Below, one piece after another: positions 49,001 through 56,319 of a stretch of DNA of 64,000 nucleotides (positions are counted from its first letter, which is position 1; each line of letters starts with the position of its first letter). This DNA comes from Rhineura floridana. Its lineage: Eukaryota > Chordata > Lepidosauria > Squamata > Rhineuridae. The DNA is taken from NCBI RefSeq assembly GCF_030035675.1, contig NC_084482.1, positions 73,569,120-73,633,119 on the forward strand. Reading direction: 5' to 3'. Below the pieces are notes generated by a model that was not told where the DNA came from, did no database searches, and saw nothing but the letters and a program-made list of their open reading frames with translations. Position numbers and translations under genes: made by a program.

Positions 49001-49433
49001 TTTTACAGATGAAATCATTGATCAAGATGTCGAATCTGGAGCTTTAGAGGGAACAGATGGTGAAAGGGATACAGAAAGTGCTACTATAGAGAAAAAAAAG
49101 AGTGCTGAGGATAAGGTTGCAACCATTGAAATCTTTGAAACTGCTAAACCGGAAGGGGATGAGAAAGCTTGCTCTGCTATAATGTTTTCTAAAGATAAAA
49201 GCGTAGAGGAGGAGGAGCAGGCAGAAGCGAGAAGTGAGGCAGTAGGAACAACAGAAGAACTGTCTGCCCCTCCTCAAGGAAGTCTTGAAGTGAGAGCAGC
49301 AGAAGGCCAAGTGGAGGAGCAACAGCATTTGGAGATGAGAGAAGAGAACTCCACTGAAACAGTAACATGTGAAAACAGTGATACCAAGGAGGAACCAGTT
49401 ATTGTAGCAAGTGCAGAGCTGCCACAGGAATAA
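21999..49433 (+). CDS. AKAP8: AKAP8 (A-kinase anchoring protein 8, AKAP95), 14 coding exons, complete
   Basis: Coding exons: 21999-22014, 26834-26872, 27899-27931, 29434-29722, 30562-31069, 31441-31585, 31951-31997, 34587-34623, 36569-36662, 38644-38785, 39227-39320, 42854-42984, 44450-44545, 48990-49433. Phases agree throughout, giving 704 codons plus TAA; human AKAP8 is 692 aa. Start MDSGYG corresponds to human MDQGYG. Order: Tyr/Gly-rich N-terminus with [11 protein letters not shown], a Tyr-rich region with a (D/S)YG repeat (about residues 250-271), a basic KRR...RKRKQ stretch, an acidic region, CCHH fingers (C408/C411/H424/H430 and C497/C500/H514/H520), the [21 protein letters not shown] block, and an acidic tail. 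AKAP95 is a nuclear-matrix scaffold, reported to bind PKA RII, condensin and splicing factors. The RII-binding helix of mammalian AKAP95 is not recognisable in the last exon. Confidence 0.97.
22908..23102. mobile_element. Pogo/Tigger-like MITE (family M1), copy 1
   Basis: Terminal inverted repeats CAGTAGGGCCCC / GGGGCCCTACTG, flanked on both sides by TA, the target duplication of Tc1/mariner-type elements. 195 bp, non-coding. Outer bases resemble Tigger (pogo) termini, so the superfamily is inferred. Confidence 0.8.
23330..23395 (-). mobile_element. Bov-B/SINE 3' tail fragment
   Basis: TTGTTGTTATGTGTCTCCAA ... CGACTATGGCGACCCTATGA is the reverse complement of the Bov-B/Sauria-SINE 3' end. 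5' part absent. Confidence 0.6.
23690..24190 (+). repeat. Degenerate tandem repeat of ~120-180 bp units
   Basis: The phrase CTACAATAGAAGGCTT or near variants recurs at about 23841, 23996 and 24117, with ATTGCAGTG or TTTCAGTAG and a GGGAGG/TCCTCC part between. A C-run is at 24101-24108. Units are diverged and gapped. Confidence 0.5.
23896..23965 (-). mobile_element. SINE/LINE 3' tail fragment
   Basis: TTTATTTATTTATTAAACTT and ATATTCTGTCCTTCCTTCCA are the reverse complement of the AATAAATAAA-ending 3' end shared by the SINE at 27041 and CR1/L2-like LINEs. Confidence 0.55.
25140..25215 (+). mobile_element. CR1/L2-like LINE 3' end fragment
   Basis: CTGGGCTTCTTTGGGAGGAA then GGGTTATAAATTTGATAAAG matches the 3' end of the LINE at 20815-21640. 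Confidence 0.55.
25498..25572. mobile_element. Short palindromic repeat (family P1), partial
   Basis: GCTGTAATTCTGTGTACATC ... CTCCATTGGATACAATGAGA then CTTGCTTCCAAG. A P1 copy next to, and possibly cut by, the M1 element at 25575. Confidence 0.5.
25575..25801. mobile_element. Pogo/Tigger-like MITE (family M1), copy 2
   Basis: Same terminal repeats as the copy at 22908 with TA on each side. 227 bp, longer by internal segments (for example a repeated AAGCGCTGTAAAG). Confidence 0.8.
26605..26760. mobile_element. Palindromic repeat (family P2)
   Basis: CTTGCACAGCAGGACTTTTC ... ATCTGCTGCAGGGGTTTGGG ... AGAAGAGTTTGGGGGAGGCT; same plan as the copy at 27345. Confidence 0.45.
26834..26872 (+). CDS. 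AKAP8: AKAP8 exon 2 (39 nt)
   Basis: Acceptor TTTTACAG, donor GTAAGT. Encodes [13 protein letters not shown], aligned with human GYGAWSAGPANTQ. Phase 1 at both ends, so skipping keeps the frame. Confidence 0.9.
27041..27262 (+). mobile_element. tRNA-derived SINE with LINE-like 3' end (family S3)
   Basis: A-box-like GTGTAGTGATTAGAGTG, B box-like GTTCGAATCCCC, body CCCACAGGGTTGTTGTGGGG, 3' end GTGGGTATAAATGCAATAAA with AATAAATAAATAAA. The 3' end resembles CR1/L2-like LINE tails. Preceded by small duplications of AGTGTAATCACT. Confidence 0.8.
27345..27530. mobile_element. Palindromic repeat (family P2)
   Basis: GCTTGTACAATGGGATTTCC and TTTCCCCCTGCAGCTCCTAT on one side, GTGGCTGCAGAGCAGAGG and AAGTCCCCTTGTA on the other, around GAGGGTTGAGGGACTCTCCA. 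Confidence 0.5.
27899..27931 (+). CDS. AKAP8: AKAP8 exon 3, microexon (33 nt)
   Basis: Acceptor TTTATAAG, donor GTATGT. Encodes [11 protein letters not shown], aligned with human GAYGTGVASWQ. Phase 1 at both ends. Confidence 0.9.
28200..28850. other. Purine-rich intronic block
   Basis: Biased G/A-rich stretch in AKAP8 intron 3 with overlapping chance open frames on both strands. No domain is recognisable. Confidence 0.35.
29434..29722 (+). CDS. AKAP8: AKAP8 exon 4 (Tyr-rich N-terminus, NQRLDM)
   Basis: Acceptor TTGCCAG, donor GTGACT. Encodes [15 protein letters not shown] ... [19 protein letters not shown], clearly homologous to human GYENYNYYGAQNTS ... [14 protein letters not shown]. Confidence 0.97.
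30222..30442 (-). mobile_element. tRNA-derived squamate SINE (family S2), near full length
   Basis: On the minus strand: GGGCAATAGCTCAGTGACAG (tRNA-like head), CTTTGCATGCAAAGGTTCCA, CCTGGAGAGCTGCTCCTAGT, then CTGTATAAGAGAGCTTCATA. Sits in the AKAP8 intron before exon 5. Confidence 0.75.
30562..31069 (+). CDS. AKAP8: AKAP8 exon 5 (Tyr-rich, (D/S)YG repeat)
   Basis: Acceptor GATACAG, donor GTAAGT. Starts [14 protein letters not shown] as human ESSFRFQPFESYDSR. Encodes [19 protein letters not shown] and a run of GDY/GSY units at 30932-30997 not seen in the human protein. A second in-frame CAG lies 9 nt into the exon. Confidence 0.96.
31441..31585 (+). CDS. AKAP8: AKAP8 exon 6 (basic region)
   Basis: Acceptor TTATCTAG, donor GTAAAG. 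Encodes PKRRPF ... [20 protein letters not shown], matching the human PKRRGF ... RKRKQ ... EPDTKLAR segment that holds the nuclear targeting signals. Confidence 0.96.
31951..31997 (+). CDS. AKAP8: AKAP8 exon 7 (47 nt, acidic)
   Basis: Acceptor TTGACAG, donor GTAAGT. Encodes [15 protein letters not shown] after the split D; acidic like human DFRSGDEEFKGEDE. Confidence 0.85.
32340..32550 (+). mobile_element. hAT-like non-autonomous element (family H1), truncated
   Basis: Starts CAGGGGTTTCCCAAACTGTG, typical of hAT/Charlie-like termini, and shares TTACAATTTGAATTCTAT and GCATCTAGCACAG with the fuller copy at 63146. The right end is absent where the LINE at 32551 begins. Confidence 0.65.
32551..33012 (+). 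mobile_element. CR1/L2-like LINE 3' end
   Basis: Translates to [20 protein letters not shown] then [14 protein letters not shown], a typical C-terminal RT region, then a 3' end AACCACCCAGAGAGCTTTGG, GGGGCGGTATATAAGTACAA and (AAAC/AAAT)n. Heavily 5'-truncated. Confidence 0.75.
33020..33690. other. GC-rich unclassified block in AKAP8 intron
   Basis: Follows the LINE tail, is GC-richer than its surroundings and has a chance frame on each strand. Probably an old repeat; family not recognised. Confidence 0.3.
34587..34623 (+). CDS. AKAP8: AKAP8 exon 8 (37 nt)
   Basis: Acceptor polyT-TTAAAG, donor GTAGGG. Encodes [12 protein letters not shown]. Little direct similarity to human, but position, splice sites and phase fit. 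Confidence 0.8.
35265..35520. mobile_element. Palindromic repeat (family P3)
   Basis: Carries TTGTAGTTTGTCTGGAGTGA next to GACAAACCACACGCCTGGGT, and TATGGTTTGGCTTAG / CTAAACCATG. P3 elements with alternating AAACCA/TGGTTT arms recur at about 44805, 45984 and 63715. Confidence 0.5.
36068..36240 (-). mobile_element. tRNA-derived SINE (family S3), diverged
   Basis: TTACATATATATCCTGCTTT then TCCTCCTAAGGAGCTC is the reverse complement of the S3 tail; GGATATGAGCTTGGATTCCT corresponds to the B-box region. Confidence 0.55.
36569..36662 (+). CDS. AKAP8: AKAP8 exon 9 (basic RDR-rich)
   Basis: Acceptor TTCTATAG, donor GTAACT. Encodes [20 protein letters not shown] then DRAMDR, matching human EDEDEDVKKRREKQRRRDR ... 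DRAADR. Confidence 0.95.
36822..36995 (+). mobile_element. hAT-like element fragment (family H2)
   Basis: Begins CAGTGGTTCTTAACCTTTTG, a classic hAT (Charlie-like) terminus, then GGACCCC sequence and an (AAAT)n tract at 36886-36908. The right terminus is not clear. Confidence 0.6.
38644..38785 (+). CDS. AKAP8: AKAP8 exon 10, zinc finger 1
   Basis: Acceptor CCTTTAG, donor GTATGT. Encodes [20 protein letters not shown] then HLQSKFH, with all four CCHH ligands, near-identical to human; then [12 protein letters not shown]. Confidence 0.98.
39227..39320 (+). CDS. AKAP8: AKAP8 exon 11 (basic linker)
   Basis: Acceptor TTCCCAG, donor GTAAGT. Encodes [20 protein letters not shown] and KPKPDPFK, matching human [20 protein letters not shown]. 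Confidence 0.97.
39480..40575 (+). mobile_element. DIRS-like retroelement fossil
   Basis: A fragment at 39724-39945 encodes tyrosine-recombinase-like sequence ([30 protein letters not shown]) typical of DIRS elements. Sequence at about 39520-39590 recurs inverted at about 40440-40515, and both ends recur near 40176-40260, as expected of inverted terminal repeats with an internal complementary region. Much shorter than a full element and broken; old. A SINE is inserted in it (39940-40062). Lies in the AKAP8 intron between exons 11 and 12. Confidence 0.75.
39940..40062 (-). mobile_element. 5'-truncated Sauria-type SINE inserted in the DIRS-like fossil
   Basis: Starts with the tail AATGGACTGCCTTCAAGTCA, then CCAACTTATGGCGACCCTAT and TTTACCATTGCCTTCCTCTG, as in the complete SINE at 55479. 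The tRNA head is missing. ACACT occurs at both edges and could be a short target duplication. Confidence 0.75.
40588..41030 (-). mobile_element. SINE S3 pieces, minus strand
   Basis: TTTACATTTGTATTCTGCTC (tail) near 40608 and CAACCTACCTTGTGAAGTAG ... GGGGATATGAACTTGAACCT (body and B-box region) at about 40890-40985 are S3-like, separated by unrelated sequence. Confidence 0.45.
41737..41880 (+). mobile_element. Squamate interspersed repeat fragment
   Basis: ACATAAGAGCAGTCGTACTG ... TAGCCTACCATCCTGTTGCT ... AGGAAGCCCATAAGCAGAGT fits a common squamate repeat (consensus phrase 'tccagcatcctgttctcaca'). Diverged. Confidence 0.5.
42854..42984 (+). CDS. AKAP8: AKAP8 exon 12, zinc finger 2
   Basis: Acceptor CATTTTAG, donor GTAAGC. 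Encodes [20 protein letters not shown] then [19 protein letters not shown]; all four CCHH ligands present. Confidence 0.98.
43039..43124. mobile_element. Short palindromic repeat (family P1)
   Basis: AGTGCAATCCTGTGCATTTT ... GTAAGTCCCACTAAGTTCAG then CAAGACTTACTC. Just downstream of AKAP8 exon 12. Confidence 0.55.
43326..43340 (+). repeat. Poly(A) run
   Basis: An uninterrupted A tract of about 14-15 bases in an AKAP8 intron; no retroposon body is evident upstream. Confidence 0.6.
44450..44545 (+). CDS. AKAP8: AKAP8 exon 13 (conserved helix block)
   Basis: Acceptor CTTTCTAG, donor GTAAGT. Encodes [20 protein letters not shown] then [12 protein letters not shown]. The ATG is internal coding sequence, not a start. 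96 nt, as in AKAP8L. Confidence 0.98.
44805..44997. mobile_element. Palindromic repeat (family P3), with 55-bp segment duplicated at 45984
   Basis: Contains ATGGTTTATTTCACTTCAGA then CAAATCATGATTAGGAAGCC at 44943-44997; nearly the same sequence is at 45984-46037. Confidence 0.6.
45000..45983. other. GC-rich unclassified insert between P3 segments
   Basis: About 985 bp, GC-richer than the flanking intron, with chance open frames on both strands and no recognised protein similarity. Bracketed by near-identical 54-55 bp direct repeats. Confidence 0.4.
45984..46205. mobile_element. Palindromic repeat (family P3)
   Basis: Starts with the 54-bp near-identical copy of 44943-44997, then the opposite arm GTGATTTGTTTGGAGTGAAA and AATGCTAAACCAGGAATTGT. 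Confidence 0.6.
46970..47720 (-). mobile_element. CR1/L2-like LINE, internal RT fragment
   Basis: Minus strand encodes [20 protein letters not shown] (RT motif A), then [12 protein letters not shown] and a following Leu-Pro-Gln-Gly-like segment and [12 protein letters not shown]. Interrupted frame; part of the same LINE class as 20815-21640 but a more N-terminal section. Confidence 0.7.
48990..49433 (+). CDS. AKAP8: AKAP8 terminal coding exon (acidic tail)
   Basis: Acceptor CTTTGTCAG. Starts GDDPFTDE as human GEDPFTSE, then an acidic, Ser/Thr-containing tail of 147 residues, TAA at 49431. The human EEVAADVLAEVITAAV helix has no clear counterpart; the nearest stretch, [16 protein letters not shown], is short and ends in proline. 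Confidence 0.96.
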   Translation, partial: GDDPFTDEIIDQDVESGALEGTDGERDTESATIEKKKSAEDKVATIEIFETAKPEGDEKACSAIMFSKDKSVEEEEQAEARSEAVGTTEELSAPPQGSLEVRAAEGQVEEQQHLEMREENSTETVTCENSDTKEEPVIVASAELPQE

Positions 49434-50345
49434 CCAACGTAAATGACTATACGAAGGTGATTTTGTCCTGCTTAGCTGAATAATTGCTTCCCGGCCCCCA
49501 AATCTTCTGTCAGTGCAGTACATGTCTGTGCATTGCTGGAGTGCTATCAGCTTTGTTCTTGATTTGAAGAAAGAAATTCAACTATTCTGTTATGGAAGCA
49601 GTCTTGTGTTTTATTGTTATAGAGCAAATTGGAAGTTTATTTCACATTTTGGTTGGAGAGAGCTCAGAAAGCTGTTCGTTCCCTGAGAAACACTTGATAC
49701 CTTCTTCATTTTAGAATGAATAACAGTATTTGAAAAACAAAATCATCATAACTGAGCTCTTCTCAGCTGTTCAGTTTTCAGTACTGAGGGAATATCGCTT
49801 AATTTGGAAAATAAATTTACCCTCTTATTTACGAAGGAGTAGGTGAATTAAACGTGTATGTTTGTTCATATGAAAACATTTGCTCATTTAAAATTCAGAC
49901 GAGAAAAGACTTGCTCCCTTGAAGACTGTTGCTTCATTTATGCATTCTACAATATTGCATGAAAAATAGTATCTGTAATTACATAGTTTTTAAGCACCAA
50001 GTTGATTGTGTATCACACGGGTTATTTCTACTGAGTACTATTTCAGATTTTCTGGATAGCAAGCTGCAGTTTATATATTATGCTGGTAGAAAGGCATAGC
50101 TTGAAACATTATACCACCACTGAAACTCCTCTCCCATAAGTCACAGAAGTATCATTTGTGGAGTAAATTGCCAAATATTGTCCTGGGAGTATTGAAGCAG
50201 TACCAAGACAAGCAGAGTAAAATAATTGTTAGTGTTAAGGTTGATGCTTGTAGCTTTTAGAGTGGAATGGAACACTTTTATTTTGAATAAATCTACAGTC
50301 CTTTGTCTTAGCATTTAAATAAACGTCTGAAACTTAAATTAGTAT
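49434..50345 (+). other. AKAP8: AKAP8 3' untranslated region
   Basis: AT-rich, non-coding. AATAAA signals at 49810, 50286 and 50318; the last two, 32 bp apart, fit the main 3' end, with cleavage expected shortly after 50335. Confidence 0.65.
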
Positions 50346-50559
50346 CTTATATTTAGTTGGCTCCAAAACATGCTCTCTGACAATGTTATCACTTTGTTGC
50401 TCATGCTAGAAGAGCCATCAACTGGCTGTGGTTTGGAATATACACTCTGTTCCCACACTTGCTAATGCCAGAGCTGTTATACAAAAAATAAATTCTGCCG
50501 GATGAGGAAAGAGATGAATAAGTATTGTTTCTATATCAAGTGTGTTCATTGATCTAGAG

Positions 50560-50694
50560 CAGCTGTGGGGAACCTTTGGGTTCCTAAATGTTGCTGAACT
50601 ACAACTTACATCAACTCCAGCAACCATGACCAATGGCCACGAATGATGGCAGTTGTAGTTCAACATCTGGAGGGCCAAAGATCCCCCATGCCTG
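50560..50694. mobile_element. hAT-like MITE (family H3)
   Basis: Near-palindromic: CAGCTGTGGGGAACCTTTGG ... GTTGCTGAACTACAACTTAC ... GGCAGTTGTAGTTCAACATC ... GATCCCCCATGCCTG. This is the common squamate 'gttgtagttcaacatctgg' element. Confidence 0.7.
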
Positions 50695-52279
50695 AGTGAG
50701 GGGATGAACAGTGTTAGTAGTCAAGTTTGCTGCTGATACCAAAGACAAGTTCCATGCTTAGGATCATTGGGAAAGGGATTGAAATAAAACTGCCAATATG
50801 ATGCTGTGTGTATATTTGCGGCTGTTAAAAAAAAAAAAGTCATAATTTTATTGCCTCTAAGGGCCTGGCTGAATTGTGCTGTAGTAAAATGAAACAGATT
50901 TGAGTATCAGTAAAGAAAAGGGAAAACTACATTAAAAAGAGGGGTGCTATCCTAGTCATGGGTAACTGGCTACGATGAAGCTCAAGCTGCGCTACACAAA
51001 TTATTCAGTAATGCTGCATTACTGGCAGCCAAAGAGATTAATAACCAATGTGCCTAGAAATTCCTGCTAATGACTTACTCTGTAGGTGTACTCTGTGCTT
51101 TAAAAAAATGTGCCAAGAAAATCTAAATTCTGTGGTGTGTATATTATGCAATTTAAGCAGACTTTGGTATTTTTGCTTTTTGGCATAACCTTCTGCTTCT
51201 CTTAGTCATGGGGAGAGCAAAGAACTATGGAAGCTATGGAAGCTTTGCCCAATAGCTGAAAATCTTAGTCACTTGCCCCAAACATTTTTCTGTCTTTGCA
51301 GCTCAAAGATATAGCAGCTTTCTTTTTTGTAAAAAGGGGAGAAAAGCGGAAAATGGCAAGAAGCAGAATTTTATACTTTTTATACTTTTTCAGTCCTTAA
51401 GCAGAATTGTATATGCACAGTGTTGCCCACAATTTATCACACAAGCCCTCTGTAGCTTTTTGCTTTGGCGTATGATTTTTTAGCATTTTTCTTTCTAGTC
51501 TACCCAGTTATTGTGAGATGAGGCATGTGGCATGGCCATAAGGACAGTGCTAGAGGTCACAGTATCATAAAAGTCCACAAAGTCCCTGATATGGAATTGC
51601 TGAAGGCCATGATACTTCCATATACAGAGTAACCATCAAGTTTGGTAATTTTAGCTACGGTGTTTCTGAGAGATGTGGATTTGTGTGCATTGGTTTCTAA
51701 ATCTGCAACAGTTTGCAAAGCAAGATTTGCCTTTCATCTGCCCTTGAATAAACCAATTGGTCTTCTGTTTTTACCATGCTACAGAATATCCCATTGCTTG
51801 GTCTTGATACTGCTTATAACTTATATTTGTATTGATTGTACATTGATTATATGTGGAAGAGTGAATGCTTTGCACATACAAGATTTCAGATATGATCTCT
51901 AGCATTTCCAGTTAACGTTTTTGATAGTAGATGGTTCAGACCTCTCCCAAGGAGGAGACAAAATAGGATTAAGTTCCTACACCTGCCCATAGATGGTGGG
52001 GCTACTTCAGCAGGGGCTTTAAAGGGTGCCTACCTGGCACCCACCTGCTCCCCCTCTTCTGAATCCTATTGGATCCTTCCCAGGCCTGGGAGAAAGCAAA
52101 AGATCTCTAATGCAAAGCAAGCAGACAGGCTTGTTAGTTTCACCCTAGCAAAGCCAAGGCACAGGCTTATCAGGTTATTGATAGCAAAGGACACACGCTG
52201 GTCAGTTTCACCTTAAAGCAAAGGCACAGGCTTGAAAGTTTATCCATAGTAAAGCAAAGCTGAGACCATGCTTTTTATC

Positions 52280-52408
52280 CAGAGATTGCTAACCTGTGGT
52301 CCTCTAGATGTTGGATTCCATCAGCCCCAACCACCACATCCAGTTGTCAGGATTAATGGGAGTTGTAGTCTTAACACCATCTGAAGGGCCAAAGGTTGGC
52401 CATCCCTC
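52280..52408. mobile_element. hAT-like MITE (family H3)
   Basis: CAGAGATTGCTAACCTGTGG ... GGGAGTTGTAGTCTTAACAC ... GGTTGGCCATCCCT; a second, diverged H3 copy with both ends. Confidence 0.65.
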
Positions 52409-53442
52409 TTCTAAATCTGTATAATTTTCTATGAGAAGTCCACTGTTAAATGTATAACTGTATGGAGAATGGAATTTGGCTTCATTCCTCGATAAAATCT
52501 TTCTATAGATGCAAAAGCTGCTCTCATGGAGGTAGAATTAAAAAAACAATGAAGTAGAAATTAACAACATGCTGTTCAGAACTGTAGTCTATGGCGACTA
52601 TTACTTAAGTGAGGATGGCTCACTCTCGTATCTCAGCCCCAGTTAAGCATGTATTACTTGGAAATAGCTTCATGCAACTTCCATTTCTTACCTTACACCA
52701 TGGTATGTCTGTTTTATTTCGGTACATATTATAATGGCTAAGCACTGAATAAGTCATGAAAAGTAACAATGGGAAGATTAAAACAGGCCCTGCTAAAATA
52801 ACTTGCATTCTTATTGAGCCAAAGCTAGCCTCTGCATGTACCCAATTGGCAAGCCTGGGATGATCCCATTTAGATTTACTTGTTTCTTTATACAGTCTCA
52901 CCTTCAAGTCTGCTTTCTCCCTCATGGTTTTCACAAAGTGTGATGGGCAATCGAAAGTGCTTCTGACAGAGTATTTATTTATTTTGAGCAACTCTCGATG
53001 TCTGTATATAGCCTAATATCACATTCATCTGTTAATTGCCTGTATAATTCTGTGGATCATAGGCTCAACATAGATAAGATGCCTCACATCCCCAGACCTC
53101 GTTCTCGCATTACCTACAAACTGTTTAGTTATAATGGTTGTACCATTTGTGTAGTCGTGGGACATGTACTATACAGTATATGCTAAGGTTCAATTTCTGA
53201 TCTTCACTAGCAGCTAATTTGTGTATGTGTGAGTTAAGTTAGGGGCTACTGACCATTGCACATCACAAAGCCATGAAACTGTTACCTTGCTAATAATGGT
53301 TAGGTGACATTTTCTTTCAATATAGGGGTGTTTATAGTAAAGGAGCCTTGTTAAGAAGAAAGGAGGAGATATCTGGTCAAGAGAAACCAAAGTAAGTATA
53401 TGGGCATATTTTCTGCCAGAATCAAATGTGTCATAGTTCATT

Positions 53443-53910
53443 TCTTGTTATGTGCCTTCAAATCGATTATGACTTATGGCGACCCTATGAATCACCGACC
53501 TCCAAGACTATCTGTTATAAACCACCCTATTCAGATCTTGTAAATTCAGGTCTGTGGCTTCCTTTATGGAATCAATCCATCTCTTGTTTGGTCTTCCTCT
53601 TTTTCTATTCCCTACTGTTTTCCCCAGCGTTACTGTCTTTTCAAGTGAATCATGTCTTCTCATTATGTGTCCAAAGTATGATAACCTCAGTTTCATCATT
53701 TAAGTTCTAGTGATAGTTCTGATTTAATTTGTTCTAACGCCCAATTATTTGTCTTTTTCGCAGACCATGGTATGCACAAAGCTCTCCTCCAACACCACGT
53801 TTCAACTGATTGGTTTTTCTCTTACCCACTTTTTTCACTGTCCAACTTTCACATCCATACATAGAGATCGGGAATACCATGGTCTGAATGATCCTGACTT
53901 CATATGTAAA
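53443..53910 (-). mobile_element. Bov-B (RTE) LINE 3' end, minus strand
   Basis: Minus-strand translation gives MMKLRLSYFGHIMRRHDSLE, KRGRPNKRWIDSIKEATDLN, the C-terminal end of the Bov-B ORF2 protein, and the 3' end TCATAGGGTCGCCATAAGTC. 5'-truncated; complementary to about 55840-56320. Confidence 0.85.
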
Positions 53911-54407
53911 CAATTATGAATAACATACAAATCCATTATCTCTAGTTGTTGATACTTTAGGATTATGTGCATTCATTCTTCAACTTAATAGTAATAAAAA
54001 TTACTATAGAATATGATAAATGCATTGCATTATTGAGTAGGAGAAAACTTAACAAATTCAGAATTGATTTTCTAAATAGAACTGAGATTACACTTGCCTG
54101 GATGCCGTTCTCTTTTGTTGGGGACCATCTGTCATTAGTCAAGATGAAGGGAAGGCAGTTTCTATATGGTTGATTACTCTTCATTCTTTCACATGTTTCA
54201 GTGGCTGAACCCTGGCATCAAAACTAGGTACTGGGCTTAGCCCTAATGGACCCTGATTCAAATCCCCTAAAATTACATTTTTTCCCTAACAAAAATCTCT
54301 AGCCAAAGAACTTAGGTTTCCACAATGTGTAGTTAGAATTTGTTCCCATAGGACGAAGTCAGGTTTTACTCTTATTTTCATGGTTATACTAAGAATTGTT
54401 ATTGTAT

Positions 54408-56319
54408 AGAAATAGAAGAGGACAACAAAATGGGAAGAACAAGAGCCCTGTTCCAAAAGATTAGAAAAATGAATGGGAAATTTAAACCAAGAGTAGGAAT
54501 GTTGAATAATTAACAGGGGAACACACTGACTGACCGAGATGAAATAAAAGGAAGATGGAAGCAATACACTGAAGAACTCTATAGATGCCAGGATGACATG
54601 TTCATTCATGGAGGAACAGTATGATGAAGAACCAGAAATTTTAGAATGTGAGGTGAAAGCTGCTCTTAAAATACTTGGAAGAAACAAATCACCAGGAGCA
54701 GATGGCATACCAATAGAGTTGCTACAAGCTACTGAGACTGAATCTGTCCAAATTTTGACAAAAATTTGTCAACAAATATGGAAAACTAAACAATGGCTCA
54801 CAGACTGGAAGCACTCAATATATATCCCAATTTTGATCCAAAGGAATGCAGTATTTATCAAACTATTGCCTTAATATCCCATGCAAGTAAAGTAATGTTC
54901 AAGGTACTACAACAAAGGCTCTTACCATATATGGAGCGAGAAATGCCAGACGTCCAAGCTGGATTTAGAAGAGACACCAGAGATCGTATCACAAATGGAT
55001 AATGGAACAGACCAAGGAATTTCAGAAGAAAATCATCCTGTGCTTTATAGATTACAGCAAAGCCTTTGACTGTGTAGATCATGAAAAACTATGGAATGTG
55101 TTAAAAGAAATGGGGGTGCCACAGCATTTGATTGTCCTGATGCTCAACCTATACTCTGGACAAGAGGCTACTGTAAGGACGGAATATCGAGAAACCGATT
55201 GGTTCCTAATTGGAAAGGGTGTGAGATGGGTGTATTTTATCGCCCTATTTGTTTAATCTATACACAGAACATATACGGAAAGCGGGATTGGACCAAGATG
55301 AAGGAGGTGTGAAAATTGGAGGGAGAAATATCAATTTAAGATATGCAGACAATACCATATTACTAGCAGAAACCAGTAATGATTTGAAACCAATGCTGTT
55401 GAAAGTGAAAGAGGAAAGCACAAATGCAGGACTACAGCTGAACGTCAAGAAGACTAAAGTAATGACAACAGAAGATTTGGAAAATGAAATAGACTGCCTT
55501 CAAGTCGATTCCGACTTATGGGCGACCCTATGAACAGGGTTTTCATGGTAAGCGGTATTCAGAGGGGGTTTACCATTGCCTCCCTCTGAGGCTGAGAGGC
55601 AGTGATTGGCCCAAGGTCACCCAGTGAGCTTCATGGCTGTGTGGGGATTCGAACCCTCGTCTCCCAGGTTGTAGTCCAACACCTTAACCACTACACCACA
55701 CTGGCTCTCAACAGAAGATTTAGGTAACGTTAAAGTGGACAAAGAGGACGTTGAACTTACCAAGGATTATCAATACCTTGGCACAGTCATTAACCAAAAT
55801 GGAGACAACAGTCAAGAAATCAGAAGAAGGCTAGGACTGGGGAGGGCAGCTATGAGAGCACTAGAAAAGGTCCTCAGATGCAAAGATGTATCACTAAACA
55901 CTAAAGTCAAGATAATTCAGACCATGGAATTTCCAATCTCTATGTATGGATGTGAAAGTTGGACAGTGAAAAAACCAGATAAGTGAAAAATCAACTCATT
56001 TGAAATGTGGTGTTGCAGGAGAGCTTTGCGGATACCATGGACTGCAAAAAAGACAAATAATTGGGTGTTAGAACAAATTAAACCAAAACTGTCACTAGAA
56101 GCTAAAATGATGAAACTGAGGTTATCATACTTTGGATACATAATGAGAAGACATGATTCACTTGAAAAGACAATAATGCTAGGAAAAACAAGGGAATAGA
56201 AAAAGAGGAAGGCCAAACAATAGATGGATTGATTCCATAAAGGAAGCCACAGACCTGAACTTACAAGATCTGAACAGGGTGGTTCATGACAGATGCTCTT
56301 GGAGGTCACTGATTCATAA
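54408..56319 (+). mobile_element. Bov-B (RTE) LINE, 5'-truncated, with a SINE inserted
   Basis: About 1.9 kb of ORF2 in interrupted frames: GRNKSPGADGIPIELLQAT (RT start), YSKAFDCVDHEKLW (motif A), NLRYADN-like motif C (YADN where the active enzyme has YADD), ESWTVKKPDK, KLRLSYFGYIMRRHDSLEKT. The endonuclease domain is missing (5' truncation) and stops and frameshifts make it inactive. A SINE interrupts it at 55479-55709. Confidence 0.88.
55479..55709 (-). mobile_element. Full-length Sauria-type SINE inserted in the Bov-B LINE
   Basis: Minus-strand SINE with B box GGTTCGAATCC (GGATTCGAACC as written here), body and Bov-B-like tail, length 231 bp. It is bounded by perfect 12-bp direct repeats AACAGAAGATTT at 55467-55478 and 55710-55721, so the ends are exact. 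Confidence 0.93.

Larger units (their letters stand above)
50346..53442. other. Intergenic DNA downstream of AKAP8
   Basis: No gene seen. Contains two hAT-like MITEs (50560, 52280), an A12 run at about 50829 and AT-rich sequence with chance frames. Confidence 0.5.

Noticed and set aside
49044-49523. 159-codon minus-strand open frame with hydrophobic, membrane-like residues
   Set aside because: Antisense shadow of the acidic AKAP8 terminal exon; the hydrophobicity comes from complementing GAA/GAG/GCA codons.
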